Part shown: in pieces, positions 41,547 to 51,125 of the stretch | Layout of the letters: every line of letters begins with the position of its first letter | Numbering within the stretch: position 1 is the stretch's first letter | Assembly: GCF_002224225.1 (NCBI RefSeq) | Contig: NZ_NJGG01000003.1 | Location: 124,001-188,000 of the forward strand | Reading direction: 5' to 3' | Origin: Polynucleobacter cosmopolitanus | Lineage (GTDB): Bacteria > Pseudomonadota > Gammaproteobacteria > Burkholderiales > Burkholderiaceae | Length of the DNA: 64,000 bases | Notes under the pieces: model-generated | Told to the model about the DNA's origin: nothing | The model's database searches: none | The model's input: only the letters and a program-made list of their open reading frames with translations | Made by a program: the position numbers and the translations under genes

Positions 41547-42170
41547 TTATTTATTTGATTCAGATAAAGCGAGTCTTAGGAGGTCTGCAACAGTGTTGAC
41601 GTTGAGCTTTTCCATGATATTGGCACGATGTGCTTCAACTGTTTTGATAGAAATATTCAAGTCATCTGCAATTTGTTTATTGAGTCGACCCGCGACAATT
41701 CTTTCTAAAACTTGCTTTTCTCTACCAGTTAACTTGCTCAAAAGATTTTGCGTGTTCTTTTGTGTATCAGCTTTCGCATAGTCGACTCTTGCTCTGGTCA
41801 GCATCTTTTCAACCAATACTTTTAATTCAGACTCTTTGAAAGGTTTTTCAATGAAATCTATCGCTCCTTTTTTCATGGTTGAAACAGCCATTGAAACATC
41901 GCCGTGTCCAGTAATAAAAGAGATTGGCATAGGAATGCCTTCGGCTAAAAGACGCTCTTGAAGTTCAAGACCTGACATGCCTGGCATGCGCACATCAAGA
42001 ATCAGACAAGAAACTGTTTCCTTGTGATCGCCCTGAAGAGCTTGCAGAAACCTTTCCGCGCTTGGCTGGCACTTAACAGTGTAGCCATTGCTTTCTAAGA
42101 GCCATGTCAATGAATCTCTCACAGCTTCGTCGTCATCAACGACATAAACGATTTCAGTTTTATTGTTCAT
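41547..42170 (-). CDS. FixJ-type response regulator (receiver plus LuxR HTH)
   Basis: 207 residues. The receiver domain has [10 protein letters not shown], phospho-acceptor D59 in [12 protein letters not shown] and the conserved lysine in EKPFKE. The C-terminal LuxR/FixJ helix-turn-helix is [20 protein letters not shown] followed by [16 protein letters not shown]. The start at 42170 ([15 protein letters not shown]) replaces a longer frame that would overlap the kinase gene. It lies 4 nt after the kinase stop. The targets are unknown; the divergent pyruvate dehydrogenase operon is the obvious candidate. Confidence 0.9.
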   Translation of the reverse strand: MNNKTEIVYVVDDDEAVRDSLTWLLESNGYTVKCQPSAERFLQALQGDHKETVSCLILDVRMPGMSGLELQERLLAEGIPMPISFITGHGDVSMAVSTMKKGAIDFIEKPFKESELKVLVEKMLTRARVDYAKADTQKNTQNLLSKLTGREKQVLERIVAGRLNKQIADDLNISIKTVEAHRANIMEKLNVNTVADLLRLALSESNK

Positions 42171-42174
42171 ATGC

Positions 42175-44673
42175 TTATTTATCCAAGGGAAGTAGTATTG
42201 TAAAGGTGCAGCCAATACCAGGCTGATCTTTTTCTGGGGCATTGTTTTCTGCCCATAGGCGGCCATGATGAGACTCAATGATGGAGCGGCAGATGTTCAA
42301 ACCCATGCCCATACCATCATGTTTGGTGCTAAAGAAGGGCTCATAGAGTCTTTCTAGGGCATCTTCAGGGATGCCTGGTCCCTGATCCATGACACGTATC
42401 CGCAGCATGGCTGGTGAAACGGAGTTATCAATATCAACTCCCAGCTTGATTAACTTTGAAGAGTTAACTTTGACAGGGATATTTTTAATGGCGTCAATCG
42501 CATTTTTCAATAGATTCACCAGAACCTGCTGGATCAAAATTGGATCTAAAAAGACTTTGGGCAAATTATCTGCAAAAGAGATGCTGATTTGAACACCATA
42601 TCTTTGTGCTTCAATTTCAGCCAATCCAACTGAGTCTTCAATGATTGTGGCTACATTGACCAGCACACTCTGAGGTTGACTTCTTTTCACGAAGCCCCTG
42701 ATACGTTGAATGATTGTGCCAGCGCGATGAGCTTGTTTCGTTGCCTTTTCAATTGCAGGCAAGATATCTTTTTCAATGTCTATGTTTTGTTGCGATTTCA
42801 ATCGATTGGCTATACCTGTGCAATAGTTTGAGATCGCTGCAAGCGGCTGATTCAATTCATGTGCCAAAGAGGAGGCCATTTCACCCATGGTTGTCAAGCG
42901 ACTGGAAAACTGAAGCTTTTCCTCTTGCTCTCTTGTTTGATCTTCAACTTTTTTTCTGGCAGTAATGTCTGTTGCAATCATCAGTTGAGCTAAGTGACCA
43001 TCGACCCAAGAGATGTAACGACGTCTTACTTCATACCAAAGTTTGGTTTGATTGATTTGAATCTCTCTGAAATCAGACTGAGTTGGTGTTAGAGCGGACG
43101 CTGGAAGCCCAGCAAAGCCGTCTACGCTGTCAATATCCAATGCCCCCACATCCTCCGGATTGATTTCATGGCCCGCCAAGTCAAGGTGAGCTTTTGTGGT
43201 GTTACCAAAAGTTTCTCGGTAATACTTGTTGGCAAACAAGAGTTCCCCACTTTGCAACGAAATAACTGACACTGCAGCATCAAGACTTTCCAATACTGTG
43301 GTGAACCGTTCTTGAGCCAATGCTAATTCTTGTCGTGCTTTGATAGGCTCCGTTATGTCAACAATCGAACTGATCCAGCCAGATTGCTCACCTTTTTCAT
43401 CAATCAAGGGTGAAACAAACGTTCTGGAATTGATTTTGACGCCATTTTTTTTCTGCAAAATTGCCTCAAAGCCCGCTTTTGGAGAGTTACCTTTTAAAGC
43501 AACAGCCATTTTTTGGGTCAGATCAGGTACCAACTCAGAGGACCAGTAAGGAAATGGTGGCGACATACCAACCAGTTCATGTCGTGTCCAGCCTGTCATT
43601 TCGCAAAAAGCTGGATTCACATAAGTGATTTTCCCCTGCATGTCATGCGCTCTTAAACCAATCGTGATTGATTCTTCCATGGCACGTCTGAAATTAGTTT
43701 CAGTTTGCAAATCTTTCTGTATCGAATAACGTTTAGAGGTTTGCTTCCAAACAGACCACAAGCTCCATAGAACGAAGCTACTCAAGCCAATCACTAGCCA
43801 AAGCAATGTTCGATAGGTTAGGTTTGTGGGTGGCGGGTATGTGCTGACATGCAAAGTCAGTGGAATCGGTGTTTTATCCAAAGTAACGTTGTGCTCCAAA
43901 GATCTTGAGCTGGATCGTTTCGGATTAGAGCTGACCAACTCTTTGCCTGAGCTATCTACTAGGGCAAAACGGTAGAGCCCATTCAATTCACTAGGAACCA
44001 TGTGCTGCAAAATTCTTTTTCCTGAGTAAAGAGTGGCAATACCACCAGTCACTGCACCATTCTGAATGATGGGGGTTACATGCCAAAAAACATATTGTCT
44101 GTCTGTATTGGAAGTTTCATTTTCTGCTGGATGAAAGCCCAGCATTCTTCCGTATGTTGCTTTATTGGACTCGGCCGCCTCAGAAAAAATAACGTTTAAC
44201 TCTGTGTCGAGCACAGATTTAATCGATGTTCTATCTGACCACTTTGAATAGCTGGGGTTATTCGGCAGAGTAGCGATGCGATTTTGTCTACTATCTAACC
44301 AACGAAGTTGCAAAATTTCTGGGCTGTCTTGTATTAATTTAGTTGAAAGCTTTAAGAATGACTCTGGGTATTGGGCTTTGCTTGCAGAATTACTGATTTC
44401 ACGACTTAACTCTAGGATCGCATCTTCATTGGCTGCGAATCGCAGCAAGATTCTTTGTTTGGCAAAAGCACTTTCTCGATAGAGTGTGTATTGCTGCTGA
44501 TTTTTATCTTGGTAATTCAGGGTCCACAGAATTAATCCCATTGCGCATGTGAATAGCACAATGGCCAATATTGGTGTGTACAAGAATGTATAAGACCTTG
44601 CCCTTTGCTTGAGGGCTTTTGATCGGTATTTCTTGATGGCTTGACCAAGATATTGATGAATAACTTTTTTCAA
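42175..44673 (-). CDS. Membrane-bound PAS sensor histidine kinase
   Basis: 832 residues; the start is TTG, and no ATG is available in frame nearby. A first membrane helix lies at about 32-50 and a second at about 290-310, enclosing a periplasmic sensor region. Two PAS domains follow, near 325-440 (GLRAHDMQGKITYVNPAF) and 450-565 (ERFTTVLESLDAAVSVIS). The phospho-acceptor is H605 in MASSLAHELNQPLAAISN, and the ATPase carries DQGPGIP and GMGMGLNICRSI. It resembles DctB/FixL-type kinases. The signal is unknown. It faces aceE across a 236-nt intergenic region. Confidence 0.88.
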   Translation of the reverse strand: MKKVIHQYLGQAIKKYRSKALKQRARSYTFLYTPILAIVLFTCAMGLILWTLNYQDKNQQQYTLYRESAFAKQRILLRFAANEDAILELSREISNSASKAQYPESFLKLSTKLIQDSPEILQLRWLDSRQNRIATLPNNPSYSKWSDRTSIKSVLDTELNVIFSEAAESNKATYGRMLGFHPAENETSNTDRQYVFWHVTPIIQNGAVTGGIATLYSGKRILQHMVPSELNGLYRFALVDSSGKELVSSNPKRSSSRSLEHNVTLDKTPIPLTLHVSTYPPPTNLTYRTLLWLVIGLSSFVLWSLWSVWKQTSKRYSIQKDLQTETNFRRAMEESITIGLRAHDMQGKITYVNPAFCEMTGWTRHELVGMSPPFPYWSSELVPDLTQKMAVALKGNSPKAGFEAILQKKNGVKINSRTFVSPLIDEKGEQSGWISSIVDITEPIKARQELALAQERFTTVLESLDAAVSVISLQSGELLFANKYYRETFGNTTKAHLDLAGHEINPEDVGALDIDSVDGFAGLPASALTPTQSDFREIQINQTKLWYEVRRRYISWVDGHLAQLMIATDITARKKVEDQTREQEEKLQFSSRLTTMGEMASSLAHELNQPLAAISNYCTGIANRLKSQQNIDIEKDILPAIEKATKQAHRAGTIIQRIRGFVKRSQPQSVLVNVATIIEDSVGLAEIEAQRYGVQISISFADNLPKVFLDPILIQQVLVNLLKNAIDAIKNIPVKVNSSKLIKLGVDIDNSVSPAMLRIRVMDQGPGIPEDALERLYEPFFSTKHDGMGMGLNICRSIIESHHGRLWAENNAPEKDQPGIGCTFTILLPLDK

Positions 44674-44782
44674 ATGAATACTTATTTACTTAGGGAAAAC
44701 CATGCAATCCTAGAGTGTAATTCGGGAGGATACTGAATCACTGATTTTTTTCTATTTTTCCAGTTTATTGCCACGCAACATA

Positions 44783-44819
44783 ATTCCATATAGTGATAAA
44801 TAACTTCGTTATATGAAAT
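44783..44819. promoter_or_regulatory. Dyad in the pdh/two-component intergenic region, candidate operator
   Basis: Two 10-nt arms, ATTCCATATA (44783-44792) and TATATGAAAT (44810-44819), are complementary at 9 of 10 positions. A smaller palindrome ATAAC-TTC-GTTAT (44800-44812) is nested between them. The dyad ends just upstream of the candidate aceE -35 box, where an activator would bind. Confidence 0.4.
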
Positions 44820-44824
44820 ATTGC

Positions 44825-44853
44825 TTGCTCAGGGAACCTGGCGTTTTTAGAAT
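44825..44853 (+). promoter_or_regulatory. Candidate sigma-70 promoter of aceE
   Basis: TTGCTC (44825-44830), 17 bp, then TAGAAT (44848-44853). The weak -35 would suit an activated promoter. A small hairpin AAGGGC/GCCCTT (44868-44882) follows in the leader. Confidence 0.4.
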
Positions 44854-44909
44854 TTCAACAAGACAAAAAGGGCCAAGCCCTTATAAAGCGAAGTTATCAG
44901 GAGATAAGT

Positions 44910-47606
44910 ATGGCTGATCTACCAAATCAACAAAAGGGAGCTAATGGCTCTCAGGATATTGATCCAATTGAAACCAAAGAATGGATTGATGCCCTCAATG
45001 GTGTCATTCAACAAGAGGGTGTTGATCGCGCTGCATTCTTGATCGATGAGCAGATATCACATGCCCGCGTGAGTGGTGTGGTGCAGCCGTTTCATGCAGA
45101 GACTCCTTATATCAATACGATTCCTGTAGAACAGCAAGCCAAGCTTCCTGGTGATCAAGAGATTGAGCATAAGATTCGCTCTTACACTCGTTGGAATGCA
45201 ATGGCGATGGTTTTAAAGGCCAACAAAGATACAAACGTTGGCGGACACATCTCATCATTTCAATCAGCAGCCACTCTTTACGATGTCGGCTTTAACCACT
45301 TTTGGCATGCTCCTTCTGATAATCACGGTGGTGATTTGGTGTTTGTGCAGGGTCACGTCGCTACCGGTGTGTATGCCCGAGCTTATATGTTGGGTCGTTT
45401 AACCGAAGAAAATTTAAACAACTTCCGTCAAGAAGTTGATGGCAAGGGTATTTCAAGCTATCCGCATCCTTGGTTGATGCCAGATTTTTGGCAGTTCCCA
45501 ACTGTATCAATGGGCTTGGGTCCAATCATGGCTATTTACCAAGCCCGCTTCATGAAATATTTGCAAGACCGTGGCATGGCGCAAACCGAGGGAAGAAAAG
45601 TTTGGGCTTTCTTGGGTGATGGTGAGACCGATGAACCTGAATCATTGGGTGCTATTGGTATGGCCGGAAGAGAAAACTTAGATAACTTGTGTTTCGTGAT
45701 CAACTGTAATTTGCAGCGTTTAGATGGTCCAGTTCGCGGTAACGGAAAAATCATTCAGGAACTTGAATCTGAATTCAGAGGCGCTGGTTGGAATGTGATC
45801 AAACTCATCTGGGGTACTCATTGGGATGCTTTATTTGCCCGAGACAAAAAGGGTATTTTAATGAAGCGTCTTGGCGAGATCGTGGATGGTGAGTACCAGA
45901 CCATGAAAGCCAAGAGTGGTGCATATGTCAGAAAGATTGTATTCAATACACCAGAATTAGAAGCTTTGGTTGCAGACTGGAGCGATGAAGATGTTTGGAA
46001 TCTGAATCGTGGTGGTCATGATCCACATAAAGTCTATGCAGCTTTCCATGCAGCAGCTAATCATAAAAACCAACCAACCGTTATTTTGGCTAAGACCATC
46101 AAGGGTTACGGCATGGGTGGCTCGGGTCAGGGCATGAATATCGCTCACCAAGCCAAGAAAATGAACATTGAAGACATCAAAGCCTTCAGAGATCAATTCA
46201 AGATTCCTGTAACAGATGACAAGCTAGAGGAATTACCTTTGGTCAAATTTGAAGAGGGTAGTCCTGAGTTGAATTACATGCGTGAACGTCGCATGGAGTT
46301 GGGTGGTTATCTTCCTCAACGCAGAGCCAAAGCAGAAAGCTTGGAAGTGCCAAAGCTTGAAGTATTTACCCCATTGCTTGAGGCCACTGTTGAGGGTCGT
46401 GAAATTTCAACCACCATGGCTTTCGTTCGTATGTTGAACATGGTTGTGAAAGACAAGACCATTGGTAAGCGTGTGGTGCCGATTGTTCCTGATGAATCTA
46501 GAACATTTGGTATGGAAGGCATGTTCCGTCAATTGGGTATTTGGAACCAGTTGGGTCAACTTTACACCCCGCAAGATCATGATCAGTTGATGTTCTATAA
46601 AGAAGACAAGCACGGTCAAATTTTGCAAGAGGGTATCAATGAAGCTGGTGCGATGTGTGATTGGATCGCTGCAGCTACTTCCTATTCAACACATGGCGTA
46701 CCAATGTTGCCGTTCTACATTTTCTACTCAATGTTTGGTTTCCAGCGTATCGGCGACTTGGCTTGGGCTGCTGGAGATATGCGCAGTCGTGGTTTCTTAT
46801 TGGGTGGTACTGCTGGTAGAACCACACTGAACGGTGAAGGTTTGCAGCACGAAGATGGTCACAGTCATTTGTGGAGTGGTGCAATTCCAAACTGCATCAG
46901 CTATGACCCAACCTTTGCTTTTGAATTGGCTGTGATTATTCAAGACGGTATGCGTCGCATGATGACGAATCAAGATGATGTTTATTACTACATCACCTTG
47001 ATGAATGAGAACTATGCTCACCCAGCGATGCCTAAGGGTGCTGAGAGTGACATCTTGAAGGGCATGTATCGCTTAACAAGTGTTGGCGATGCCAAAGCCA
47101 AACTAAAAGTTCAGCTTCTTGGTAGCGGCACAATTTTCCGTGAGGTAATTGAAGCTGCCAATATGTTGCGTGATGATTGGGGTGTCGCTTCTGATATTTG
47201 GGGTTGCCCAAGCTTCACAGAGTTGGGTCGTGATTGGAATGCCGTATCACGTCAAAATATGTTGAACCCTACTGACAAACCTGCTCTATCTCATGTTGAG
47301 AAAATGTTGAAAGACACCTCAGGTCCAGTGATTGTTGCTACTGACTATGTACGTTTGTTCCCAGAACAAATCAGACCTGCTATTCAGAATATCGGTAAGC
47401 GATACACCGTATTAGGCACAGATGGTTATGGTCGCTCTGATACGCGTGAAAAGCTTCGTCATTTCTTTGAGGTGGATCGTCGCTGGGTAACTGTTGCTGC
47501 GCTCAAGACTTTGGCTGATGAAGGTCAAATTGACCACAAGAAGGTTGCAGAAGCTATCAAGAAATACGGTCTTGATCCTAAAAAACCAAACCCAATGACT
47601 GTGTGA
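44910..47606 (+). CDS. aceE: Pyruvate dehydrogenase E1 component (homodimeric)
   Basis: 898 residues, the single-chain E1 of the Gram-negative pyruvate dehydrogenase complex. The thiamine-diphosphate motif GDGETDEPES ... NLDNLCFVINCNLQRLDGP is present, with HDGHSHLW-type residues (GLQHEDGHSHLW) in the second half. It decarboxylates pyruvate and reductively acetylates the E2 lipoyl arm. GGAG sits 6 nt before the ATG. It leads the operon aceE-aceF-lpdA and diverges from a two-component system. Confidence 0.97.
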   Translation: MADLPNQQKGANGSQDIDPIETKEWIDALNGVIQQEGVDRAAFLIDEQISHARVSGVVQPFHAETPYINTIPVEQQAKLPGDQEIEHKIRSYTRWNAMAMVLKANKDTNVGGHISSFQSAATLYDVGFNHFWHAPSDNHGGDLVFVQGHVATGVYARAYMLGRLTEENLNNFRQEVDGKGISSYPHPWLMPDFWQFPTVSMGLGPIMAIYQARFMKYLQDRGMAQTEGRKVWAFLGDGETDEPESLGAIGMAGRENLDNLCFVINCNLQRLDGPVRGNGKIIQELESEFRGAGWNVIKLIWGTHWDALFARDKKGILMKRLGEIVDGEYQTMKAKSGAYVRKIVFNTPELEALVADWSDEDVWNLNRGGHDPHKVYAAFHAAANHKNQPTVILAKTIKGYGMGGSGQGMNIAHQAKKMNIEDIKAFRDQFKIPVTDDKLEELPLVKFEEGSPELNYMRERRMELGGYLPQRRAKAESLEVPKLEVFTPLLEATVEGREISTTMAFVRMLNMVVKDKTIGKRVVPIVPDESRTFGMEGMFRQLGIWNQLGQLYTPQDHDQLMFYKEDKHGQILQEGINEAGAMCDWIAAATSYSTHGVPMLPFYIFYSMFGFQRIGDLAWAAGDMRSRGFLLGGTAGRTTLNGEGLQHEDGHSHLWSGAIPNCISYDPTFAFELAVIIQDGMRRMMTNQDDVYYYITLMNENYAHPAMPKGAESDILKGMYRLTSVGDAKAKLKVQLLGSGTIFREVIEAANMLRDDWGVASDIWGCPSFTELGRDWNAVSRQNMLNPTDKPALSHVEKMLKDTSGPVIVATDYVRLFPEQIRPAIQNIGKRYTVLGTDGYGRSDTREKLRHFFEVDRRWVTVAALKTLADEGQIDHKKVAEAIKKYGLDPKKPNPMTV

Positions 47607-47616
47607 GGAAACTAAG

Positions 47617-49254
47617 ATGAGCCAAGTGATAGAAATCAAAGTTCCTGATATTGGAGATTATGACGGCGTTCCTGTGATCGAGGTCCATGTGAAGCCTGGT
47701 GATGTCGTTGAAAAAGAGCAATCTTTGGTGACCTTGGAATCAGACAAAGCCACCATGGATGTACCTTCGTCTCATTCTGGAGTGGTCAAAGAAGTCAAAG
47801 TTAAAGTAGGCGACAACATTTCTGAAGGTCATGTGGTGATTCTTTTGGAAGAATCAGGTTCCGCATCAGCTCAGGCAGCCCCAGTAGCTGCACCTGCAGC
47901 GACTGCTTCAGTAGCTCCACAAAAAACAGTAGTACCAGCAGCCGCTCAAGCTGCTGGTGGTTTGGTGAATGTGACTGTTCCTGATATTGGTGATTACAAA
48001 GGCGTTCCTGTGATCGAGGTCCATGTGAAGCCTGGTGATGTGGTTGAAAAAGAGCAATCTTTGGTGACCTTGGAATCAGACAAAGCAACCATGGATGTGC
48101 CTTCTTCACACGCTGGCGTTGTGAAGGAAGTCAAAGTAAAAGTAGGGGAAAGTATCTCTGAAGGTGATTTGGTGGTGATTCTAGAATCTTCATCAGCAGG
48201 TGCTTCACCAACTGCAGCAGCAAGTAAAGCTCCAACTGCGGCTCCTGCAGCAGTCCCTCAAGTCAGTACTCCAGCACCAGTTCAGAGTGCGCCTCAAGCA
48301 TCAGCAACGCGCAATGAATCTATTCCATCAGCGGGTGGAATCAGTCATGCAAGTCCATCTGTTCGTAAGTACGCCAGAGAACTTGGCGTTGATGTGACGA
48401 GGGTGATTGGTACTGCACCTAAAGGCAGAATTTCTCAAGAAGACGTTCAGGCCTATGTGAAAAACATCATGACTGGACAGGCAGCATCTCCAGCGGGTGC
48501 TCCAGTAGCAGCCTCTGGTGGCTTGAATCTCTTGCCGTGGCCAAAAATTGATTTCAGCAAATTTGGTGAAACAGAAACCAAGCCCTTATCTCGCATTCAG
48601 AAATTATCTGCTGCCAATCTCTCTCGCAATTGGGTCATGATTCCAGCCGTGACTTATCACGAAGATGCTGATATCACAGACCTAGAAGCGTTCCGCGTGA
48701 TGACCAATAAGGACAATGAAAAACAAGGTATCAAAGTCACGATGTTGGCTTTCTTGATCAAGGCGGCGGTGAATGCTTTGAAGAAGTATCCAGAATTTAA
48801 TAGTTCCTTGGATGGTGATAACTTGGTGATGAAAAAATACTTCCACATTGCCTTTGCCGCAGATACACCAAACGGTTTGGTGGTGCCGGTCGTAAAAAAT
48901 GCTGACAAAAAAGGTATTTTTGAAATCGCAAAAGAAACTGGTGAGTTGGCCAAACTTGCACGAGAGGGTAAATTGAAGCCTGATCAAATGCAGGGCGCTT
49001 CTTTCACGATTTCATCTTTGGGTGGTATTGGTGGAACTTACTTTGCGCCAATCATCAACGCACCAGAGGTGGCTATTTTGGGTGTCAATAAAGCCAGCAT
49101 GAAGCCTGTTTGGGATGGGAAACAGTTTGTACCAAAATTAATTTGCCCATTGTCACTCACTGCAGATCATCGCGTGATTGATGGTGCCTTAGCGACAAGA
49201 TTCAACGTGTATTTGGCTGAGTTATTGGCTGATTTCCGTCGTGTTGTTCTTTAA
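47617..49254 (+). CDS. aceF: Dihydrolipoamide acetyltransferase (E2 of pyruvate dehydrogenase)
   Basis: 545 residues. Two lipoyl domains come first, with lipoylated lysines K44 and K156, each in ESDKATMDVPS. Ala/Pro/Gln-rich linkers follow, then the E1/E3-binding domain (ASPSVRKYARELGVDVTRVIG) and the catalytic domain ending in ADHRVIDGA with H518 and D522. The two lipoyl domains share 98 nt of DNA (47665-47762 and 48001-48098) with only two synonymous differences, so the repeat is young or kept alike by gene conversion. It starts 10 nt after aceE. Confidence 0.96.
   Translation: MSQVIEIKVPDIGDYDGVPVIEVHVKPGDVVEKEQSLVTLESDKATMDVPSSHSGVVKEVKVKVGDNISEGHVVILLEESGSASAQAAPVAAPAATASVAPQKTVVPAAAQAAGGLVNVTVPDIGDYKGVPVIEVHVKPGDVVEKEQSLVTLESDKATMDVPSSHAGVVKEVKVKVGESISEGDLVVILESSSAGASPTAAASKAPTAAPAAVPQVSTPAPVQSAPQASATRNESIPSAGGISHASPSVRKYARELGVDVTRVIGTAPKGRISQEDVQAYVKNIMTGQAASPAGAPVAASGGLNLLPWPKIDFSKFGETETKPLSRIQKLSAANLSRNWVMIPAVTYHEDADITDLEAFRVMTNKDNEKQGIKVTMLAFLIKAAVNALKKYPEFNSSLDGDNLVMKKYFHIAFAADTPNGLVVPVVKNADKKGIFEIAKETGELAKLAREGKLKPDQMQGASFTISSLGGIGGTYFAPIINAPEVAILGVNKASMKPVWDGKQFVPKLICPLSLTADHRVIDGALATRFNVYLAELLADFRRVVL
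47665..48098 (+). repeat. Near-identical direct repeat encoding two lipoyl domains of aceF
   Basis: Copies 47665-47762 and 48001-48098, 336 bp apart, differ at 2 of 98 positions, both in third codon positions. Similarity drops sharply downstream of each copy. Confidence 0.9.
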
Positions 49255-49265
49255 GGAATATTGAT

Positions 49266-51044
49266 ATGCCTACAGTAGAAATCAAAGTTCCTGATATTGG
49301 TGATTTTCATGATGTGCCTGTGATTGAAGTTTTGGTCAAACCAGGTGATCAGGTTGAAAAAGAGCAAGCACTATTGGTGTTGGAATCTGACAAGGCCACC
49401 ATGGAAGTGCCGAGTGAGCAAGCTGGCAAAATTGTTTCTATCAGCGTCAAGGTTGGTGACAAGATCAATCAAGGCATGGTCATTGCTACTCTCGATGTGG
49501 CTACCGATGCTGCTAAACTAGCAGCATCAGCACCAATCAAAGAGGCAGCTCCAAAAACTGAAGCTCCGAAATTAAGTGCTCCTACACCAGGTTCATACGC
49601 TGGAAAAGTTGACCATGAATGCGACATGTTGGTCTTGGGCGCAGGTCCTGGAGGTTACAGCGCCGCTTTCAGAAGCGCTGACTTGGGGATGAACACCATC
49701 ATCGTTGAGCGTTACGCAACCCTGGGTGGTGTTTGCTTGAACGTGGGTTGTATTCCATCAAAAGCTTTGTTGCACACAGCTGCCATCATGGATGAAGTTA
49801 AAGCCATGGTAGCACATGGTATTTCATACGGTGCACCAAAGATTGAAATTGATAAATTACGGGCTCATAAAGAAACCGTGATTGGTAAGTTAACGGGCGG
49901 TCTTGCTGGTATGGCCAAAGCTCGTAAGGTTAAAACAGTGCGTGGTATTGGTCGATTCTTAGATGCTTATCACGTTGAGGTGGAAGTCACTGAAGGTGAT
50001 TCTAAGAAAACCAATGGTCAAAAGGAAGTGATTCGTTTTCAAAAGGCGATCATTGCTGCCGGCAGCCAAGCTGTGATGTTGCCTTTCTTGCCCAAGGATC
50101 CAAGAATCGTTGATAGTACTGGCGCATTAAAGCTTGAGAAGGTGCCTAAGAGAATGTTGGTGATTGGTGGCGGCATCATCGGTTTAGAGATGGCGACTGT
50201 CTACAGCACCTTGGGCAGCAAAATTGATATTGCTGAAATGTTAGATGGTTTGATGGCTGGTGCAGACCGTGATTTGGAAAAGGTATGGGAGAAGGTTAAC
50301 GCTCCACGTTTTGACAACATCATGTTGAAGACACGTGCTAGTAAAGCTGAGGCAAAACCAGATGGTATCCATGTGACCTTTGAAGGTGAAAAGGCTCCAG
50401 CAACTCCTCAGGTATATGACCTTGTTTTAGTTGCCGTTGGCCGTACTCCGAATGGTAAGAAGTTGGATGCTGATAAAGCTGGGGTGGCGGTTGATGAGCG
50501 CGGCTTTATTCCGGTTGATAAACAATTGCGTACGAATGTGAGTCATATTTTTGCAATTGGCGATTTGGTCGGTCAACCTATGTTGGCTCACAAAGCTGTT
50601 CATGAAGCACACGTCGCCGCAGAAGTTGCAGCAGGGCACAAGGCTTTCTTTGACGCCAAGCAAATTCCTTCTGTTGCTTATACAGATCCTGAAGTTGCAT
50701 GGGCGGGTCTTACAGAAGAGCAATGTAAAGCTCAAGGCATTGCTTATGAAAAAGGTTTGTTCCCATGGGCAGCCAGTGGTCGCGCAATTGCGAATGGTCG
50801 TGATGAAGGATTTACAAAGTTGTTATTTGATAAAGAAACTCATCGCATCATTGGTGGCGGCATTGTTGGTACCCATGCGGGTGATTTGATTGGTGAAGTT
50901 TGTTTGGCCATCGAGATGGGTGCTGACGCTGTTGATATTGGTAAGACAATTCATCCACATCCAACCCTTGGTGAATCTGTTGGTATGGCTGCTGAAGTGG
51001 CGCATGGCACTTGTACTGACTTACCTCCAACCAAGAAAAAATAG
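49266..51044 (+). CDS. lpdA: Dihydrolipoamide dehydrogenase with N-terminal lipoyl domain (E3)
   Basis: 592 residues, longer than typical E3 because of an N-terminal lipoyl domain with K43 in ESDKATMEVPS. After a linker, the flavoprotein part starts with an FAD-binding GAGPGGYSAAFR and has the redox disulfide C157/C162 in GGVCLNVGCIPSK. An NAD-binding GGGIIGLEMA and the active-site HPHPTLGE at the C-terminus follow. It reoxidises the lipoyl arm with NAD. The lipoyl-E3 fusion is common in betaproteobacterial pdh operons. Confidence 0.96.
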   Translation: MPTVEIKVPDIGDFHDVPVIEVLVKPGDQVEKEQALLVLESDKATMEVPSEQAGKIVSISVKVGDKINQGMVIATLDVATDAAKLAASAPIKEAAPKTEAPKLSAPTPGSYAGKVDHECDMLVLGAGPGGYSAAFRSADLGMNTIIVERYATLGGVCLNVGCIPSKALLHTAAIMDEVKAMVAHGISYGAPKIEIDKLRAHKETVIGKLTGGLAGMAKARKVKTVRGIGRFLDAYHVEVEVTEGDSKKTNGQKEVIRFQKAIIAAGSQAVMLPFLPKDPRIVDSTGALKLEKVPKRMLVIGGGIIGLEMATVYSTLGSKIDIAEMLDGLMAGADRDLEKVWEKVNAPRFDNIMLKTRASKAEAKPDGIHVTFEGEKAPATPQVYDLVLVAVGRTPNGKKLDADKAGVAVDERGFIPVDKQLRTNVSHIFAIGDLVGQPMLAHKAVHEAHVAAEVAAGHKAFFDAKQIPSVAYTDPEVAWAGLTEEQCKAQGIAYEKGLFPWAASGRAIANGRDEGFTKLLFDKETHRIIGGGIVGTHAGDLIGEVCLAIEMGADAVDIGKTIHPHPTLGESVGMAAEVAHGTCTDLPPTKKK

Positions 51045-51097
51045 TTAGCTATTAGCTCTGTGTCTTAAAGCCTCAAAGCCTTCAGGTCTCCAGACAT

Positions 51098-51125
51098 AAA
51101 AAAACCCCCGCACGAGGCGGGGGTT
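51098..51125 (-). terminator. Strong intrinsic terminator serving the phasin gene
   Basis: A 7-bp GC stem (51105-51111 with 51117-51123) extended by two A-T pairs. Read on the minus strand it is followed by seven T, so it ends the phasin transcript. On the plus strand the hairpin lacks a T-run, so it would stop lpdA read-through only weakly. Confidence 0.82.

Noticed and set aside
44800..44814. ATAACTTCGTTATAT resembling half of a loxP arm
   Set aside because: Only a short match to one arm, no correct spacer or second arm at the right distance, and no recombinase nearby; considered chance within the local palindrome.
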